From Candidatus Gemmiger faecavium (GTDB lineage Bacteria > Bacillota > Clostridia > Oscillospirales > Ruminococcaceae), in NCBI GenBank assembly GCA_019114415.1, contig DXFO01000002.1:1-64000 (forward strand): a stretch of 64,000 nucleotides of DNA, read 5' to 3'. Both the position numbers and the translations under genes were made by a program. The notes beneath the pieces are model-generated. The model made no database searches, was not told the origin of the DNA, and saw only the letters and a program-made list of their open reading frames with translations. Positions 1 through 9,341 of the stretch are shown here, one piece after another. Position 1 is the stretch's first letter. Each line of letters starts with the position of its first letter.

Positions 1-35
1 GATTACTACAATAACCGCAGAATCAAGATAAAACT

Positions 36-76
36 AAAGGGCTTGCCGCCTGCTCTTCACAGACAACAAGCCCTTT
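36..76 (-). terminator. Rho-independent terminator of the rnj-to-ftsH operon
   Basis: A perfect 10-bp inverted repeat (AAAGGGCTTG at 36-45, CAAGCCCTTT at 67-76) with a 21-nt loop. Read on the - strand the stem is followed by AGTTTTATCTT, so it fits the end of the operon whose last gene stops at 216. I see no gene between 77 and 215. Confidence 0.7.
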
Positions 77-215
77 CGGTTGCTTGAACAATTTCTTCAA
101 AAATATTGTCTAACTTTTCGGGGTCACTTCATATCGACCATGCCGGTTTTTGCATATTAAGATTGTCCAAGAATGGGGTGTGATTTTAGGGAACCTCGTC
201 GTTTCGAGGCAAAAC

Positions 216-1283
216 TCAGGCGATCAGGAAGCGATAGATGACCGCCACTGCAATGATCAGCGCACAAATCACAGCGGTAATGGGCGGTGCCCAGCGGATG
301 ATGCGCTCGGCCATGACGTCGTCGGCGCTCTCCTCGCTGTCGTCAGCGTAGCGGCCGCGGCGGCGGGGACGGTCATACTCGTCCTCATCGTCATCGTCGT
401 AGTCATCGTCATAGTCCAGCTCGCCGGTGACTTCCTCCGCATCGAACATGCGGGTGCCCTCGTCGTCATCGTCGTCCTCCTCATCGAGAAGGATGCCCTT
501 ATTGGCATAACGGCGGACGCGGTCCAGTTCGGGATTGCTCTCCGCCTGCGGCGGGGCAAACTGCGCGGTGGGTTCCTCCGCGATCGCTGCCTGGGCGGCG
601 GCCGCCGTGGCGGCGGCTGTGTCCTGCTGCGGGTCGGAATTGGCCACTGCGTTGATCTCACGCTGCTGCTGTTCGGCAGCCTGACGGGCTTCCTCCAGCA
701 CATGGGTCAGCGCTGCTTTGATGTAGGCGCGGTCTCCGCCGCACTCGCTGCAGACCTTGGTGTTTTCCTCATTGGGATGGAAGGCACCGCAGGCGCAGAA
801 CCAGCCCTGCTCGATATCCTGCGGGACACAGATCAGAGCGTCATTGCCGGTGCGCTGCTGCAGCGTCTTGGCAATGGATGCCGGCAAAACCCGGGGCGTC
901 TGAAGGCGGACACGCTTATAGCCGCGCAGATCCACCCCGCGGCCGTTCAGGAACGCGCGGTCCTGCTCGATCTCCACGCTGGAGACCGGCGTATCGCTGA
1001 CATAAACAGCGTCGTCGCTGCCGAACAGATCGCCCGGCTGTGCGTCCAGCTGCTCATAGTAGAAGTCGTCCTCGCACAGCACCTGGCCGGCGGCGTCTTT
1101 ACACTTGAAATGGATCACAAGCCCGGTCAGCGGTTCGGTACCTACGTTCTTGAAGGTCAGGCAGACGGCGACCTCGCCGGTCTCATCACCTTTCAGCAGT
1201 TCCACCCGGACAAACTGGACCGGGCTGCCCGCCGTATAATAGTTGGCACGGGATTGGGCCATCAAAGAGAAATTCTGATCCAT
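216..1283 (-). CDS. Acidic zinc-ribbon protein with C-terminal membrane anchor
   Basis: A 355-residue protein of unknown function. The first ~160 residues look like a soluble beta-rich domain. A zinc ribbon with two CxxC-type knuckles follows (CACG near residue 165, CSECG about 15 residues later). After an Ala/Gln-rich stretch comes a very acidic Asp/Glu/Tyr-rich segment, then a short Arg-rich patch. The last ~20 residues are one hydrophobic helix, so the protein is probably tail-anchored with its bulk in the cytoplasm. It is the last gene of the operon, 75 bp after ftsH. The GGTGAG site upstream of the ATG supports the start. Function cannot be inferred beyond metal binding and membrane attachment. 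Confidence 0.75.
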   Translation of the reverse strand: MDQNFSLMAQSRANYYTAGSPVQFVRVELLKGDETGEVAVCLTFKNVGTEPLTGLVIHFKCKDAAGQVLCEDDFYYEQLDAQPGDLFGSDDAVYVSDTPVSSVEIEQDRAFLNGRGVDLRGYKRVRLQTPRVLPASIAKTLQQRTGNDALICVPQDIEQGWFCACGAFHPNEENTKVCSECGGDRAYIKAALTHVLEEARQAAEQQQREINAVANSDPQQDTAAATAAAAQAAIAEEPTAQFAPPQAESNPELDRVRRYANKGILLDEEDDDDDEGTRMFDAEEVTGELDYDDDYDDDDEDEYDRPRRRGRYADDSEESADDVMAERIIRWAPPITAVICALIIAVAVIYRFLIA

Positions 1284-1358
1284 GCTTCACTCACCTTGCT
1301 TAATTGTTGCTATCTCTGAACAGCGGCAATCAGGGCTCCGCCGCATCGTCATCATCCG

Positions 1359-3410
1359 TTATTCCTGCACCGGGGGTTCCTGGGCGGGAGTCTCCTCCAC
1401 AGGAGTTTCCTGGGGTGCGGGCTCCGCTGCGGGTTCCGGCGTCGTAACGTCCTCATCTTCCTCCTGGTCGAGCTTGCCTTCCATCAGGGCACGGAAGTCA
1501 TCGCCGGAGATTTTCTCTTTCTGCATCAGGACCTGTGCCACTGCGTGCAGCTTATCCATGTGCTCGGACAGGATGCGGCGCGCAGACTCATAGGATTCAT
1601 CCATGATGTCACGGATCTCGTTGTCGATCTCGGAGGCAATAGTCTCGGAATAGCCCTTGCCCTGAGCAAGATCACGGCCCAGGAAAGTCTGGCCGGGGTC
1701 ATTGCCATAGACCACAGGGCCCAGGCGCTCGGAGAAGCCGTAGCGCGTGACCATGGCGCGGGCCAGATCGGTGGCACGTTCCAGGTCGTTGGATGCGCCG
1801 GTGGAGATGTCCTCCAGCACCAGCTGCTCCGCTACACGGCCGCCCAGCAGGCAGACGATGTCCTCGCTCATAGCGGTGCGGGTAACGTAGCTGGGCTCCT
1901 TGTCAGGCAGATACATGGTGTAGCCGCCCGCGGCGCCGCGGGGAATGATGCTGATCTGATGCACGGGATCGTGAGTCGGGCAATAGTAGCCGGTGATCGC
2001 ATGGCCGGCCTCGTGATAGGCGGTCAGGCGCTTTTCCTTGTCGGTCACGACACGGCTCTTCTTTTCGGGACCGGCCACGACCTTGATGGAGGCTTCCTCG
2101 ATCTCGGGTTCGGTGATGGCTTTCTTGCCTTTGCGTGCCGCAAGCAGGGCAGCCTCGTTGACAAGGTTTTCCAGATCCGCGCCGGAGAAGCCCGCCGTGG
2201 ACTGGGCGATGGTCTTGAGGTTGACGTCGGGGCCGAGGGGTTTGTTGCGGGTATGAACGCGCAGGATCTCCTCGCGGCCCTTCACATCGGGCAGGCCGAC
2301 GTAGACCTGACGGTCAAAACGGCCGGGACGCAGCAGCGCCTTATCCAGAATGTCGGCGCGGTTGGTGGCCGCCATGACGATAACGCCGTCGTTGGCGTCA
2401 AAACCGTCCATCTCGACCAGCAGCTGGTTCAGCGTCTGCTCACGTTCGTCGTGACCGCCGCCCAGACCGGTGCCGCGCTGACGGCCCACCGCGTCGATCT
2501 CGTCGATGAAGATGATGCTGGGCATCGTCTTTTTGGCTTTTTCAAACAGGTCGCGCACACGGGATGCACCGACACCGACATACATCTCCACGAAATCGGA
2601 ACCGGAGATGGCGTAGAACGGAACGCCTGCCTCACCTGCGCAGGCGCGGGCCAGAAGGGTCTTACCGGTACCCGGAGGGCCGACCAGCAGCACGCCGTGA
2701 GGGATGCGGGCGCCCAGAGAGTTGAAACGCTCGGGAGCTTTGAGGAACTCAACGACTTCCTCCAGCTCGGCCTTTTCCTCCTCGGCACCGGCCACATCGG
2801 CAAAAGTTGCCTTGCGCTGGCTTTCCTGCTGGTCCTTGACCTTGGCACGGCCCACGTTCATGATGCCGCTGCCGCCTGCGCCGCCGCGGTACATCGAGAT
2901 GAACAGGAATGCCACGCCGCCGATCATGATGACGTACAGAAGCAGCTCCATCCACGGGATGCTCGGCTTGACCGGAGACATGTCGTAGACCATGGGAGCA
3001 TCGGGGTTGGCCTCGTTATACTGCTCAATCAGGCCCTCATCCTTCAAGGTGCTGAGGAAGAAATCGATATAGGGCAGCTTGTAGGTGGCAACGACCGTGC
3101 CGCCGTTCTTGGGGCCGAAATCCTCACCGCCGGAAAGTTCCTCCAGCAGGCCGGTGGCTTCGGTCTGCTGCTGGGCATTTTCGGGCAGGGGCTTCTCCCC
3201 TTCCTTCAGGCTCAGCTCAATGATGCCGGTATTGAGATCCAGCTCAAAGGCGGTGACCTGGTTGTTTTCAAAGTATTCGATCACGTCGGAATAGGCCATG
3301 GTGCTGGTCTGGGTGCCGGACAGAGACGAGTACATCGTCACCATCAGAAGTGCCAGGACCAGAACCACTGCGATCACAATTCCGCCGCTGAAGCGAGGTT
3401 TTTGTTGCAA
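1359..3410 (-). CDS. ftsH: ATP-dependent zinc metalloprotease FtsH
   Basis: Membrane AAA+ protease that extracts and degrades misfolded membrane and short-lived cytosolic proteins. The 683 residues show a first membrane helix (~9-30), an extracytoplasmic domain, a second helix (~152-174), Walker A GPPGTGKT (244-251), Walker B IIFIDE (299-304) and the zinc site HEAGH (466-470). The last ~40 residues are a Glu/Pro-rich tail, a variable part of the family. Translation starts at TTG, with AGGAG eight bases upstream; there is no better ATG. It follows hpt by 43 bp, and tilS-hpt-ftsH is a classic Firmicute gene order. Confidence 0.97.
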   Translation of the reverse strand: MQQKPRFSGGIVIAVVLVLALLMVTMYSSLSGTQTSTMAYSDVIEYFENNQVTAFELDLNTGIIELSLKEGEKPLPENAQQQTEATGLLEELSGGEDFGPKNGGTVVATYKLPYIDFFLSTLKDEGLIEQYNEANPDAPMVYDMSPVKPSIPWMELLLYVIMIGGVAFLFISMYRGGAGGSGIMNVGRAKVKDQQESQRKATFADVAGAEEEKAELEEVVEFLKAPERFNSLGARIPHGVLLVGPPGTGKTLLARACAGEAGVPFYAISGSDFVEMYVGVGASRVRDLFEKAKKTMPSIIFIDEIDAVGRQRGTGLGGGHDEREQTLNQLLVEMDGFDANDGVIVMAATNRADILDKALLRPGRFDRQVYVGLPDVKGREEILRVHTRNKPLGPDVNLKTIAQSTAGFSGADLENLVNEAALLAARKGKKAITEPEIEEASIKVVAGPEKKSRVVTDKEKRLTAYHEAGHAITGYYCPTHDPVHQISIIPRGAAGGYTMYLPDKEPSYVTRTAMSEDIVCLLGGRVAEQLVLEDISTGASNDLERATDLARAMVTRYGFSERLGPVVYGNDPGQTFLGRDLAQGKGYSETIASEIDNEIRDIMDESYESARRILSEHMDKLHAVAQVLMQKEKISGDDFRALMEGKLDQEEDEDVTTPEPAAEPAPQETPVEETPAQEPPVQE

Positions 3411-3453
3411 GAAATCAACTCCTACTCTTGATGCCGGGACGCGGCGTCAAATT

Positions 3454-4008
3454 TTACGCTTTGGTGTAAACTTCGGGTTTCAAAACGCCGACGTACGGCA
3501 GGTTGCGGTACTTTTCGTCATAGTCCAGACCATAGCCCACCACAAACTCATCCGGCACTTCAAAGCCCATGTAATCGGGCTCAATGTCGGCCTTGCGGCG
3601 GCTGGGTTTGGAAAGGATGGAACAGATCTTGACGCTGCGGGGATTGCGCATCTGCAGCATGGGCATCAGGTGGGACAGGGTCACACCGGTATCCAGGATG
3701 TCCTCAACGATCAGGACGTCCTTGCCGGACAGATCCTGATCCAGGTCCTTGACGATCTTGACCAGGCCCGTGGTGGTGGTGTTGGAACCGCCGTAGCTGG
3801 AAACCACCATAAAGTCGATGGCACAGGGAATGGTGATGGCACGCATCAGATCCGCCATGAACACGACCGAACCTTTCAGGATCGAGACAAGCAGAAGTTC
3901 GTGTCCGTCATAGTCGCGGCTGATCTGCGCGCCAAGCTCGCTGATCTTGTCCTGCAGCTGCTGCTGCGACACCAGAATATGATCGATGTCGCGGTTCATA
4001 TCATACAT
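3454..4008 (-). CDS. hpt: Hypoxanthine phosphoribosyltransferase
   Basis: Purine salvage enzyme that joins hypoxanthine or guanine to PRPP, giving IMP or GMP. The 184-residue length is typical. The PRPP-binding loop is clear (VLIVEDILDTGVTL), as is the N-terminal SILKGS motif, and the C-terminal DEFVVGYGLDYDE segment is characteristic of Hpt. The ATG lies 4 bp after the tilS stop, with GGAGG inside the end of tilS, so the two are likely translationally coupled. Confidence 0.96.
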   Translation of the reverse strand: MYDMNRDIDHILVSQQQLQDKISELGAQISRDYDGHELLLVSILKGSVVFMADLMRAITIPCAIDFMVVSSYGGSNTTTTGLVKIVKDLDQDLSGKDVLIVEDILDTGVTLSHLMPMLQMRNPRSVKICSILSKPSRRKADIEPDYMGFEVPDEFVVGYGLDYDEKYRNLPYVGVLKPEVYTKA

Positions 4009-4012
4009 GGAT

Positions 4013-5407
4013 TCAAGCCTCCGTATCCCGCTCAGCGTTTATCACCAGCACCGTCCGGGTGTCGCGTCCGGGCGCAAGGCCCTCGGCAAACCCGCAGCCC
4101 CACAGCCAGACGACTTCACTGCCGTCCGCCAGAAGCGGCATCAACGCCCGTTCCTCCGGTTTCACACCAAGTTCGTTAAACAATTTTTTGAGCGTTTTCC
4201 TGACATGACGCCCCGCCGGACGGAAATCGTCCCCCGGCTGGCGCGTACGCAGCAAAATACTCTTCTGTATTTTATCATAATCTGCGCAACAGTTTAAGTC
4301 TTTTTTGAAAATTGGTTCATTTTTCAGAAATTCTTCATACTTTTGCACGCTGATCTCGATTGTATAGCCCCCCGGCAGGCGGTAAACGCCCGGAAACGCA
4401 GGCTGCGGCGGCACCGGAGGCGGCAGGGCGCCGGGCGGCGCAATGCGGCGCAGCACCCCGTTCTTCACCTTGAAGGTCACATCCTGGGTCAGCTGCAAAG
4501 CTCCGTCCCCTCTCAGGATCAGAAAGCGCAGCAGACTGACGTATTTTTCCTCCGCATCCCGCTCCGGCACGATGAGGCTGTGCAGGGCGGTGGTCAGGAT
4601 GGGGCCGTCGGCTTCCCGCAGGCGCTCCACGTCGTAGCCGTCCTCCAGGGCCGCAGCCTGCAAAAGCGCCGCGGCCTCGGCGGTCAGCCAGTCATCCAGT
4701 TCCTGCATCTGGCGGCAGAACCGTCCGATGGAACGCTCCGCCGCCGAGTTGACGCTGGCCAGTGCCGGCATGGCCCCGTGGCGGATGCGGTTGCGGGCAT
4801 AATCGTCAGTCTCATTGGTGAAGTCCTGTACATAGCTTTGCCCAAGTGCGTCACAGTATGCCGCCGTCTGGGCGCCCGTGATGCAAAGGCAGGGCCGGAC
4901 ATAGACGCCCCGGCGCACCGGAATGCCTGTCATGCCGTGCAATCCTGTCCCCCGTGCCAGCCGGAACAAAAGGGTCTCGGCCTGGTCGGACAGGGTGTGG
5001 GCCGTGGCAATCTTGGCTTCCTCCCGCTGGGCCAGCTCGTCAAACCAGGCGTAACGCAGCCGCCTTGCCCAATCCTCGCTGGCGTGGGGCGGGATGGCAA
5101 CGCCTTCCCGCTCGGCGTCGTAGACAAACAGTTCCACCCCCAAAGAGCGGCAGAACTGCGCCACAAAGCGGGCATCGGCATGAGACTGTTCCCCGCGGAT
5201 GCCGTGATCCACATGGGTGGCCAGCACTTCGATTTTCAGCTGGCGGCGGCACCGGTAAAGAAACAGCAAAAGGGCCATGGAGTCTGCCCCTCCGGAGCAG
5301 GCTGCAATGACCCTGTCGCCGGGCTTGAACAGCCCGCGCTGCCGGCAGAACACCAGCAGGGATTCTTCTGTTTGTTCGATGATCGGATCAACCGTTGAAG
5401 TCGTCAT
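4013..5407 (-). CDS. tilS: tRNA(Ile)-lysidine synthase TilS
   Basis: Modifies C34 of the CAU anticodon of tRNA-Ile to lysidine, using ATP and lysine, so that it reads AUA. The 464-residue protein has the N-type ATP pyrophosphatase P-loop SGGADSM near residue 39, the HVDHGIRG motif, and a C-terminal domain ending with the RPxGR...KLFNELGV segment. The start lies inside the last codons of dnaB (20-bp overlap) with only a weak ribosome site, so translation is probably coupled. hpt follows 4 bp downstream. Confidence 0.95.
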   Translation of the reverse strand: MTTSTVDPIIEQTEESLLVFCRQRGLFKPGDRVIAACSGGADSMALLLFLYRCRRQLKIEVLATHVDHGIRGEQSHADARFVAQFCRSLGVELFVYDAEREGVAIPPHASEDWARRLRYAWFDELAQREEAKIATAHTLSDQAETLLFRLARGTGLHGMTGIPVRRGVYVRPCLCITGAQTAAYCDALGQSYVQDFTNETDDYARNRIRHGAMPALASVNSAAERSIGRFCRQMQELDDWLTAEAAALLQAAALEDGYDVERLREADGPILTTALHSLIVPERDAEEKYVSLLRFLILRGDGALQLTQDVTFKVKNGVLRRIAPPGALPPPVPPQPAFPGVYRLPGGYTIEISVQKYEEFLKNEPIFKKDLNCCADYDKIQKSILLRTRQPGDDFRPAGRHVRKTLKKLFNELGVKPEERALMPLLADGSEVVWLWGCGFAEGLAPGRDTRTVLVINAERDTEA

Positions 5408-6788
5408 GGCTGTAATCCAAGTTCATAAAGCGGGTATGTGCGCCGTCCCAGCCCAGCTTGACCGAAGTCGTCTCGCCGTGACGGTTTTTCGCAACGATAC
5501 ATTCGGCGACATTCTCGTCCGCCTGCTCACCCTCGCCGTTCTGGCTGTTATAGTAGGCAGCGCGGTACAGGAACAGAACCACGTCGGCGTCCTGCTCGAT
5601 AGAACCGGAGTCACGCAGGTCGGAAAGCTGCGGGCGATGGTCGGATCGGCCGCTGGTCTTTTCCGCCGCACGGGACAGCTGAGACAGAGCAATGACGGGA
5701 ACGTTGAGTTCCTTCGCCATGATTTTGAGGTTTCGGGTAATATCACTGATTTCCTGCACGCGGCTCTCGGTGCGCTTGGAGGACTGCATCAGCTGAAGGT
5801 AGTCGATGATGACCAGGCCGATGCGTTCCTTTTTGGGGTCCTGATTAATCTGGCGGATCTTCGCCTTGATCTCCGGCACCGAAATACCCGAGGAGTCGTC
5901 CATATAGATGGGTGCGTCGTACAGCAGGGTGCTGGCCCCTACCAGGTCGTTCCAGTCCGAGTCGTTGAGGCGGCCGGTACGGAAGGTCTGGCTGTCGATA
6001 CCCGCCATACTGGACAGGATACGGTCGGTCAGCTGTTCGCAGGTCATTTCCAAACTGAACACGATGGTCGGCACCTTTTGCAGGCGGGCGACGTTGGTTG
6101 CGATGTTCAGGGCGAAACTGGTTTTGCCCATACCGGGACGAGCTGCCAGGATGACCAAGTCGGAGCGGCCCAGGCCGGTGAGCACGGTATCCAGGTAGGT
6201 GAATCCGGTGGGAATACCGGCGAACTTGTCGCGGTCGGGGCCGCTGAGTTTCTGCAGCGTGGCGATAACGTCCAGGATGGATTCCTTGATCGTCTTGACG
6301 CCGGTCTTGTCCTTGCCGCTGCGGATATCGTAGATCTTCTGCTCCGCGCTCTCCAGCAGCATGTCGGCATCGGATTCCTCCGAAGTCTGCTGCAGGATGG
6401 AGCGGGCGGCTTCGATCAGGCGGCGGGTCTGGTACTTTTCCCGAACGATGCGGATATAGGAATCCACATTGGACAGGGCCGGGACCGTCTCCGCCAGGCG
6501 GGCGATGTAGATCTTGGCGTCGTCCGCCCCCTGGAACGCTTCGTTGTTCGACAGAGCGTCCACCAGAGTGACCACGTCCACGGCCTCATTCTCGGCAAAC
6601 AGTGCCGCCATCTGGGCGTAGACCGCGCGGTTCTGGTCGGAGTAGAACATCTCCGGTTCCAGCTCGGTGATGAGCTGGGTGAGGATGTTCTCATCCATCA
6701 AAGCGGCGCCGAGCACACTCTGCTCCGCCTGCATATTGTAAGGCATCTGGATGCCCAGCCCCGAAAGGCTCAGCTCATTGCCCGGCAT
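5388..6788 (-). CDS. dnaB: Replicative DNA helicase DnaB
   Basis: Hexameric 5'-3' helicase of the replication fork. The 466 residues contain the N-terminal primase-interacting helical domain (YNMQAEQSVLGA near 17), the RecA-like core with Walker A ARPGMGKT (~215), Walker B LVIIDYLQLM, and the QLSR and RPxLSDLRDSGSIEQDAD motifs. No intein is present. A strong AAAGGAGG lies just before the ATG. It follows rplI by 45 bp; gdpP-rplI-dnaB is a conserved Firmicute order. The 3' end overlaps tilS. Confidence 0.97.
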   Translation of the reverse strand: MPGNELSLSGLGIQMPYNMQAEQSVLGAALMDENILTQLITELEPEMFYSDQNRAVYAQMAALFAENEAVDVVTLVDALSNNEAFQGADDAKIYIARLAETVPALSNVDSYIRIVREKYQTRRLIEAARSILQQTSEESDADMLLESAEQKIYDIRSGKDKTGVKTIKESILDVIATLQKLSGPDRDKFAGIPTGFTYLDTVLTGLGRSDLVILAARPGMGKTSFALNIATNVARLQKVPTIVFSLEMTCEQLTDRILSSMAGIDSQTFRTGRLNDSDWNDLVGASTLLYDAPIYMDDSSGISVPEIKAKIRQINQDPKKERIGLVIIDYLQLMQSSKRTESRVQEISDITRNLKIMAKELNVPVIALSQLSRAAEKTSGRSDHRPQLSDLRDSGSIEQDADVVLFLYRAAYYNSQNGEGEQADENVAECIVAKNRHGETTSVKLGWDGAHTRFMNLDYSHDDFNG

Positions 6789-6833
6789 GTGGGCGCCTCC
6801 TTTGATCCGTGTTTGGTGTAAACGTGTTTTGCT

Positions 6834-7280
6834 TTACAGCTCTTCAACTTTGACCTTGAAGTTCGCCGTCACGCCCTGATACAGGCGGACAGTAGCGTCA
6901 TAGCTGCCGAACTCCTTGATGTTGGACTGCATCTCGACCTTTTTCTTGTCCACGTCGGCGCCGATGAGCTTGGACAGGGCGTCGGCCACATCCTTGGAAG
7001 TGACCTTGCCGTACAGCTTGCCGGAAGCGCCGCCCTTGACCTTGACCACAACGGTCTTGTCCTTGATCTTGTCGGCCAGCGCCTGGGCAGCGGCACGGGC
7101 CTCGGCCTCATGGTGGGCCTTGGCTTCCACCTTGGTGCGGGCAACGTTCAGCGCGCCTGCGTCCGCCACGGCGGCAAGGCCCCGCGGGAACAGGAAGTTG
7201 CGGGCGTAGCCGTCCGAAACCTCATGGATCTCGTCCTTTTTGCCGATGTTCTTGACATCCTGTTTGAGAATCACTTTCAT
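6834..7280 (-). CDS. rplI: Ribosomal protein L9
   Basis: Large-subunit protein bL9, which binds 23S rRNA at the base of the L1 stalk. The protein has 148 residues, the normal length. The N-terminal RNA-binding domain with the [14 protein letters not shown] signature (~23-36), the Lys-rich connecting helix and the C-terminal domain are all present. GGAGGGG lies 6 bp before the ATG. It is 12 bp after gdpP. Confidence 0.97.
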   Translation of the reverse strand: MKVILKQDVKNIGKKDEIHEVSDGYARNFLFPRGLAAVADAGALNVARTKVEAKAHHEAEARAAAQALADKIKDKTVVVKVKGGASGKLYGKVTSKDVADALSKLIGADVDKKKVEMQSNIKEFGSYDATVRLYQGVTANFKVKVEEL

Positions 7281-7292
7281 AGTAACCCCTCC

Positions 7293-9281
7293 TTAATCAT
7301 TGCGTTTTCTAACCGGCACCGCATTGGATGCCGTCTGATTGGCTCGGTAGTTGTCGATTTCCTCGCGGATACGGCGTTCCGCTTCTTCCAGCGTGCAGTC
7401 TTTGAGCTGCGCGCCGGCCATGGTCAGGTGTCCCCCGCCGCCCAGCGGCTCCAGGATCACCTGAACATTCAAAGCTCCCATACTGCGGGCAGAGATATTG
7501 ACGCCGCCGTTTTTGGCCACGGCCACAAAGCTGGCGTCCACGCCCGTGATGGTGAGCAGGTCGTTGGCGGCCATGGGAAGGACCACGTTCATGCCGGGTT
7601 CCAGCTCCTCCGACACCGCCACGGCACAGCCCTTATAAATATAGGCGTCCTCCACGATATGGGCGCGGGCTTCGTACTCTTCCTTGGAGACGTTGAACAG
7701 CAGTTTGGTGTCCGCCGTCTGGGCGCCGCGGCTGCGAAGCCAGGCGGCAGCCTCAAAGGTACGCACGCCCACGTGCAGGGCAAAGCTGCGGGTGTCCAGC
7801 ATGATGCCGGCCAGCAGTGCCTGGGCTTCCATGGGAGTGATATTGCCCTGGGCGGGCATGAACTGCAAAAGTTCGCACACCAGTTCGCTGGCGCTGGAGG
7901 CATAAGGCTCATGATAGAGCAGAATGGGATTGTCGATATGACCTACCGCCATGCGGTGATGGTCGATGACCACGACGCGCTGGCATTTTTCGTAGATCTT
8001 CTGGCTTTCCAAAAGGCGCTTCTGGTAGGTGTCCACCACGATCAGCAGCGTCTTGGGGGTGATGATCTCGTAAGTTTCCTCGGGCTCAATGAAGTTATCG
8101 CCCTCCCCTGCCTTGACAAACAGGTCGATGAGCTGGCCCGCCAGTGTGGCACCTTTATGTACCGTGATGACCGACGGCACGCCGCACATCTTGCACATGC
8201 GAAGCACACCGATGGCCGAACCGATGGCGTCCAGGTCGCTCATGCTGTGGCCCATGATGAGCACGCTGTCGCTCTGGCGGATCTGGTCCTCCAGGGCGTT
8301 GGCAATGATGCGGCTGCGGACATGGCTGCGTTTTTCGACGCCGTGGGAAACGCCGCCGAAAAATTCAAAGCCGTCCAGCGTCTTGACCGCCGCCTGATCG
8401 CCGCCGCGGCCCAGGGCGATATCGATGCTCTCCCGGGCCATTTCCTGACATTCGGCCAGGGTCTTGCCGCCGTGGCCGACGCCGATGGACAGGGTGAGCG
8501 AACCGCCGGGATGCAGGGCGCGGACCTTATCCAGGATGTCAAACCGCCGTTTGATCATGCGGCGGATATGGCGTTCCTCCACCACGGCAATGTAGCGGTT
8601 GTTGGCCACCCGGCGCAGAAAGCCGGTGGTCTGGCCGATGTATTCCTCCAGCAGGCGGTTGATGGCTTCCTGCTCGTGGGCCTGCTCCGAGTCCTTCATA
8701 TCGGTGAAGAGCTCGTCATAGCTGTCGATGACGATGATCATGCAGGCCGGACGGCTGGCGGTGTACTCGTCCAGGGTATCCTTGTAGAAGGTATCGTCCA
8801 CCAGGCAGACGATGCTTGCGCCGTTGGAGGTGGGGCTGGGGCTGGCGTACGCGGTAAAGCGCAGGCCGTTGGCGGTGATGTCCTGCCCGTGGGGACGGGA
8901 ACAGACCGCCATATCCAGCCCGGGCAGCAGCTGTTCCACCGACATCATCACGGCGTCGCTGCCGCCCAGGACATTGTTCTTGAAATAAGAATTATACCAC
9001 AAAACAGAGTTGCCGGACATCAGGAATACCGGCAGCGGAAGCTGGGCCAGAGAATACTGGACCTTGCTGCCGCCGAACACATTGCCGCTCAGATTCTGAG
9101 CAATAAAGGTGCGGATACGCCGGCGGTTGACCAGGATCAGGATCACCGCCGCCGCCAGCACAATGACCGGTGCAAGCAGCCACTGGGGTGCATACAGCGC
9201 CACCGGAACGGCCAGCGCCGCACAGCACAGTACCAGCAGCACCACAATGGCCGCCGTGTCCAGGCGTAACTTGTTTTTCAT
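7293..9281 (-). CDS. gdpP: Cyclic-di-AMP phosphodiesterase GdpP
   Basis: Membrane-bound enzyme that hydrolyses c-di-AMP to pApA, controlling osmolyte and cell-wall homeostasis. The 662 residues show two N-terminal membrane helices (~10-55), a PAS-like region, a degenerate GGDEF domain (an SIGVGHGG stretch in place of a catalytic loop), then a DHH domain (SMSDLDAIGSA, VVIDHHRMA) and a DHHA1 domain (GGGGHLTMAGAQL). All metal-binding residues of the DHH/DHHA1 core are visible. It follows rnj by 60 bp. The order gdpP-rplI-dnaB matches many Bacilli and Clostridia. Confidence 0.95.
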   Translation of the reverse strand: MKNKLRLDTAAIVVLLVLCCAALAVPVALYAPQWLLAPVIVLAAAVILILVNRRRIRTFIAQNLSGNVFGGSKVQYSLAQLPLPVFLMSGNSVLWYNSYFKNNVLGGSDAVMMSVEQLLPGLDMAVCSRPHGQDITANGLRFTAYASPSPTSNGASIVCLVDDTFYKDTLDEYTASRPACMIIVIDSYDELFTDMKDSEQAHEQEAINRLLEEYIGQTTGFLRRVANNRYIAVVEERHIRRMIKRRFDILDKVRALHPGGSLTLSIGVGHGGKTLAECQEMARESIDIALGRGGDQAAVKTLDGFEFFGGVSHGVEKRSHVRSRIIANALEDQIRQSDSVLIMGHSMSDLDAIGSAIGVLRMCKMCGVPSVITVHKGATLAGQLIDLFVKAGEGDNFIEPEETYEIITPKTLLIVVDTYQKRLLESQKIYEKCQRVVVIDHHRMAVGHIDNPILLYHEPYASSASELVCELLQFMPAQGNITPMEAQALLAGIMLDTRSFALHVGVRTFEAAAWLRSRGAQTADTKLLFNVSKEEYEARAHIVEDAYIYKGCAVAVSEELEPGMNVVLPMAANDLLTITGVDASFVAVAKNGGVNISARSMGALNVQVILEPLGGGGHLTMAGAQLKDCTLEEAERRIREEIDNYRANQTASNAVPVRKRND

Positions 9282-9341
9282 CGTACTTCCTCATACGAAT
9301 CCGCCGGGAGAACCTGCTCCCGGGCGGGTCAACGGGTTGAT

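Noticed and set aside
77-215. Short - strand frame reading SDPEKLDNIFEEIVQ before the terminator
   Set aside because: A stop codon lies directly upstream and no start with a ribosome site is present; too short to support as a gene.
1545-3431. A 628-codon open frame on the + strand opposite ftsH
   Set aside because: Shadow of a GC-rich gene: it mirrors the ftsH codon pattern, has no ribosome site and resembles no family. The same holds for the long frames opposite rnj, gdpP, echA, hypF, nupO and the [FeFe] hydrogenase gene.
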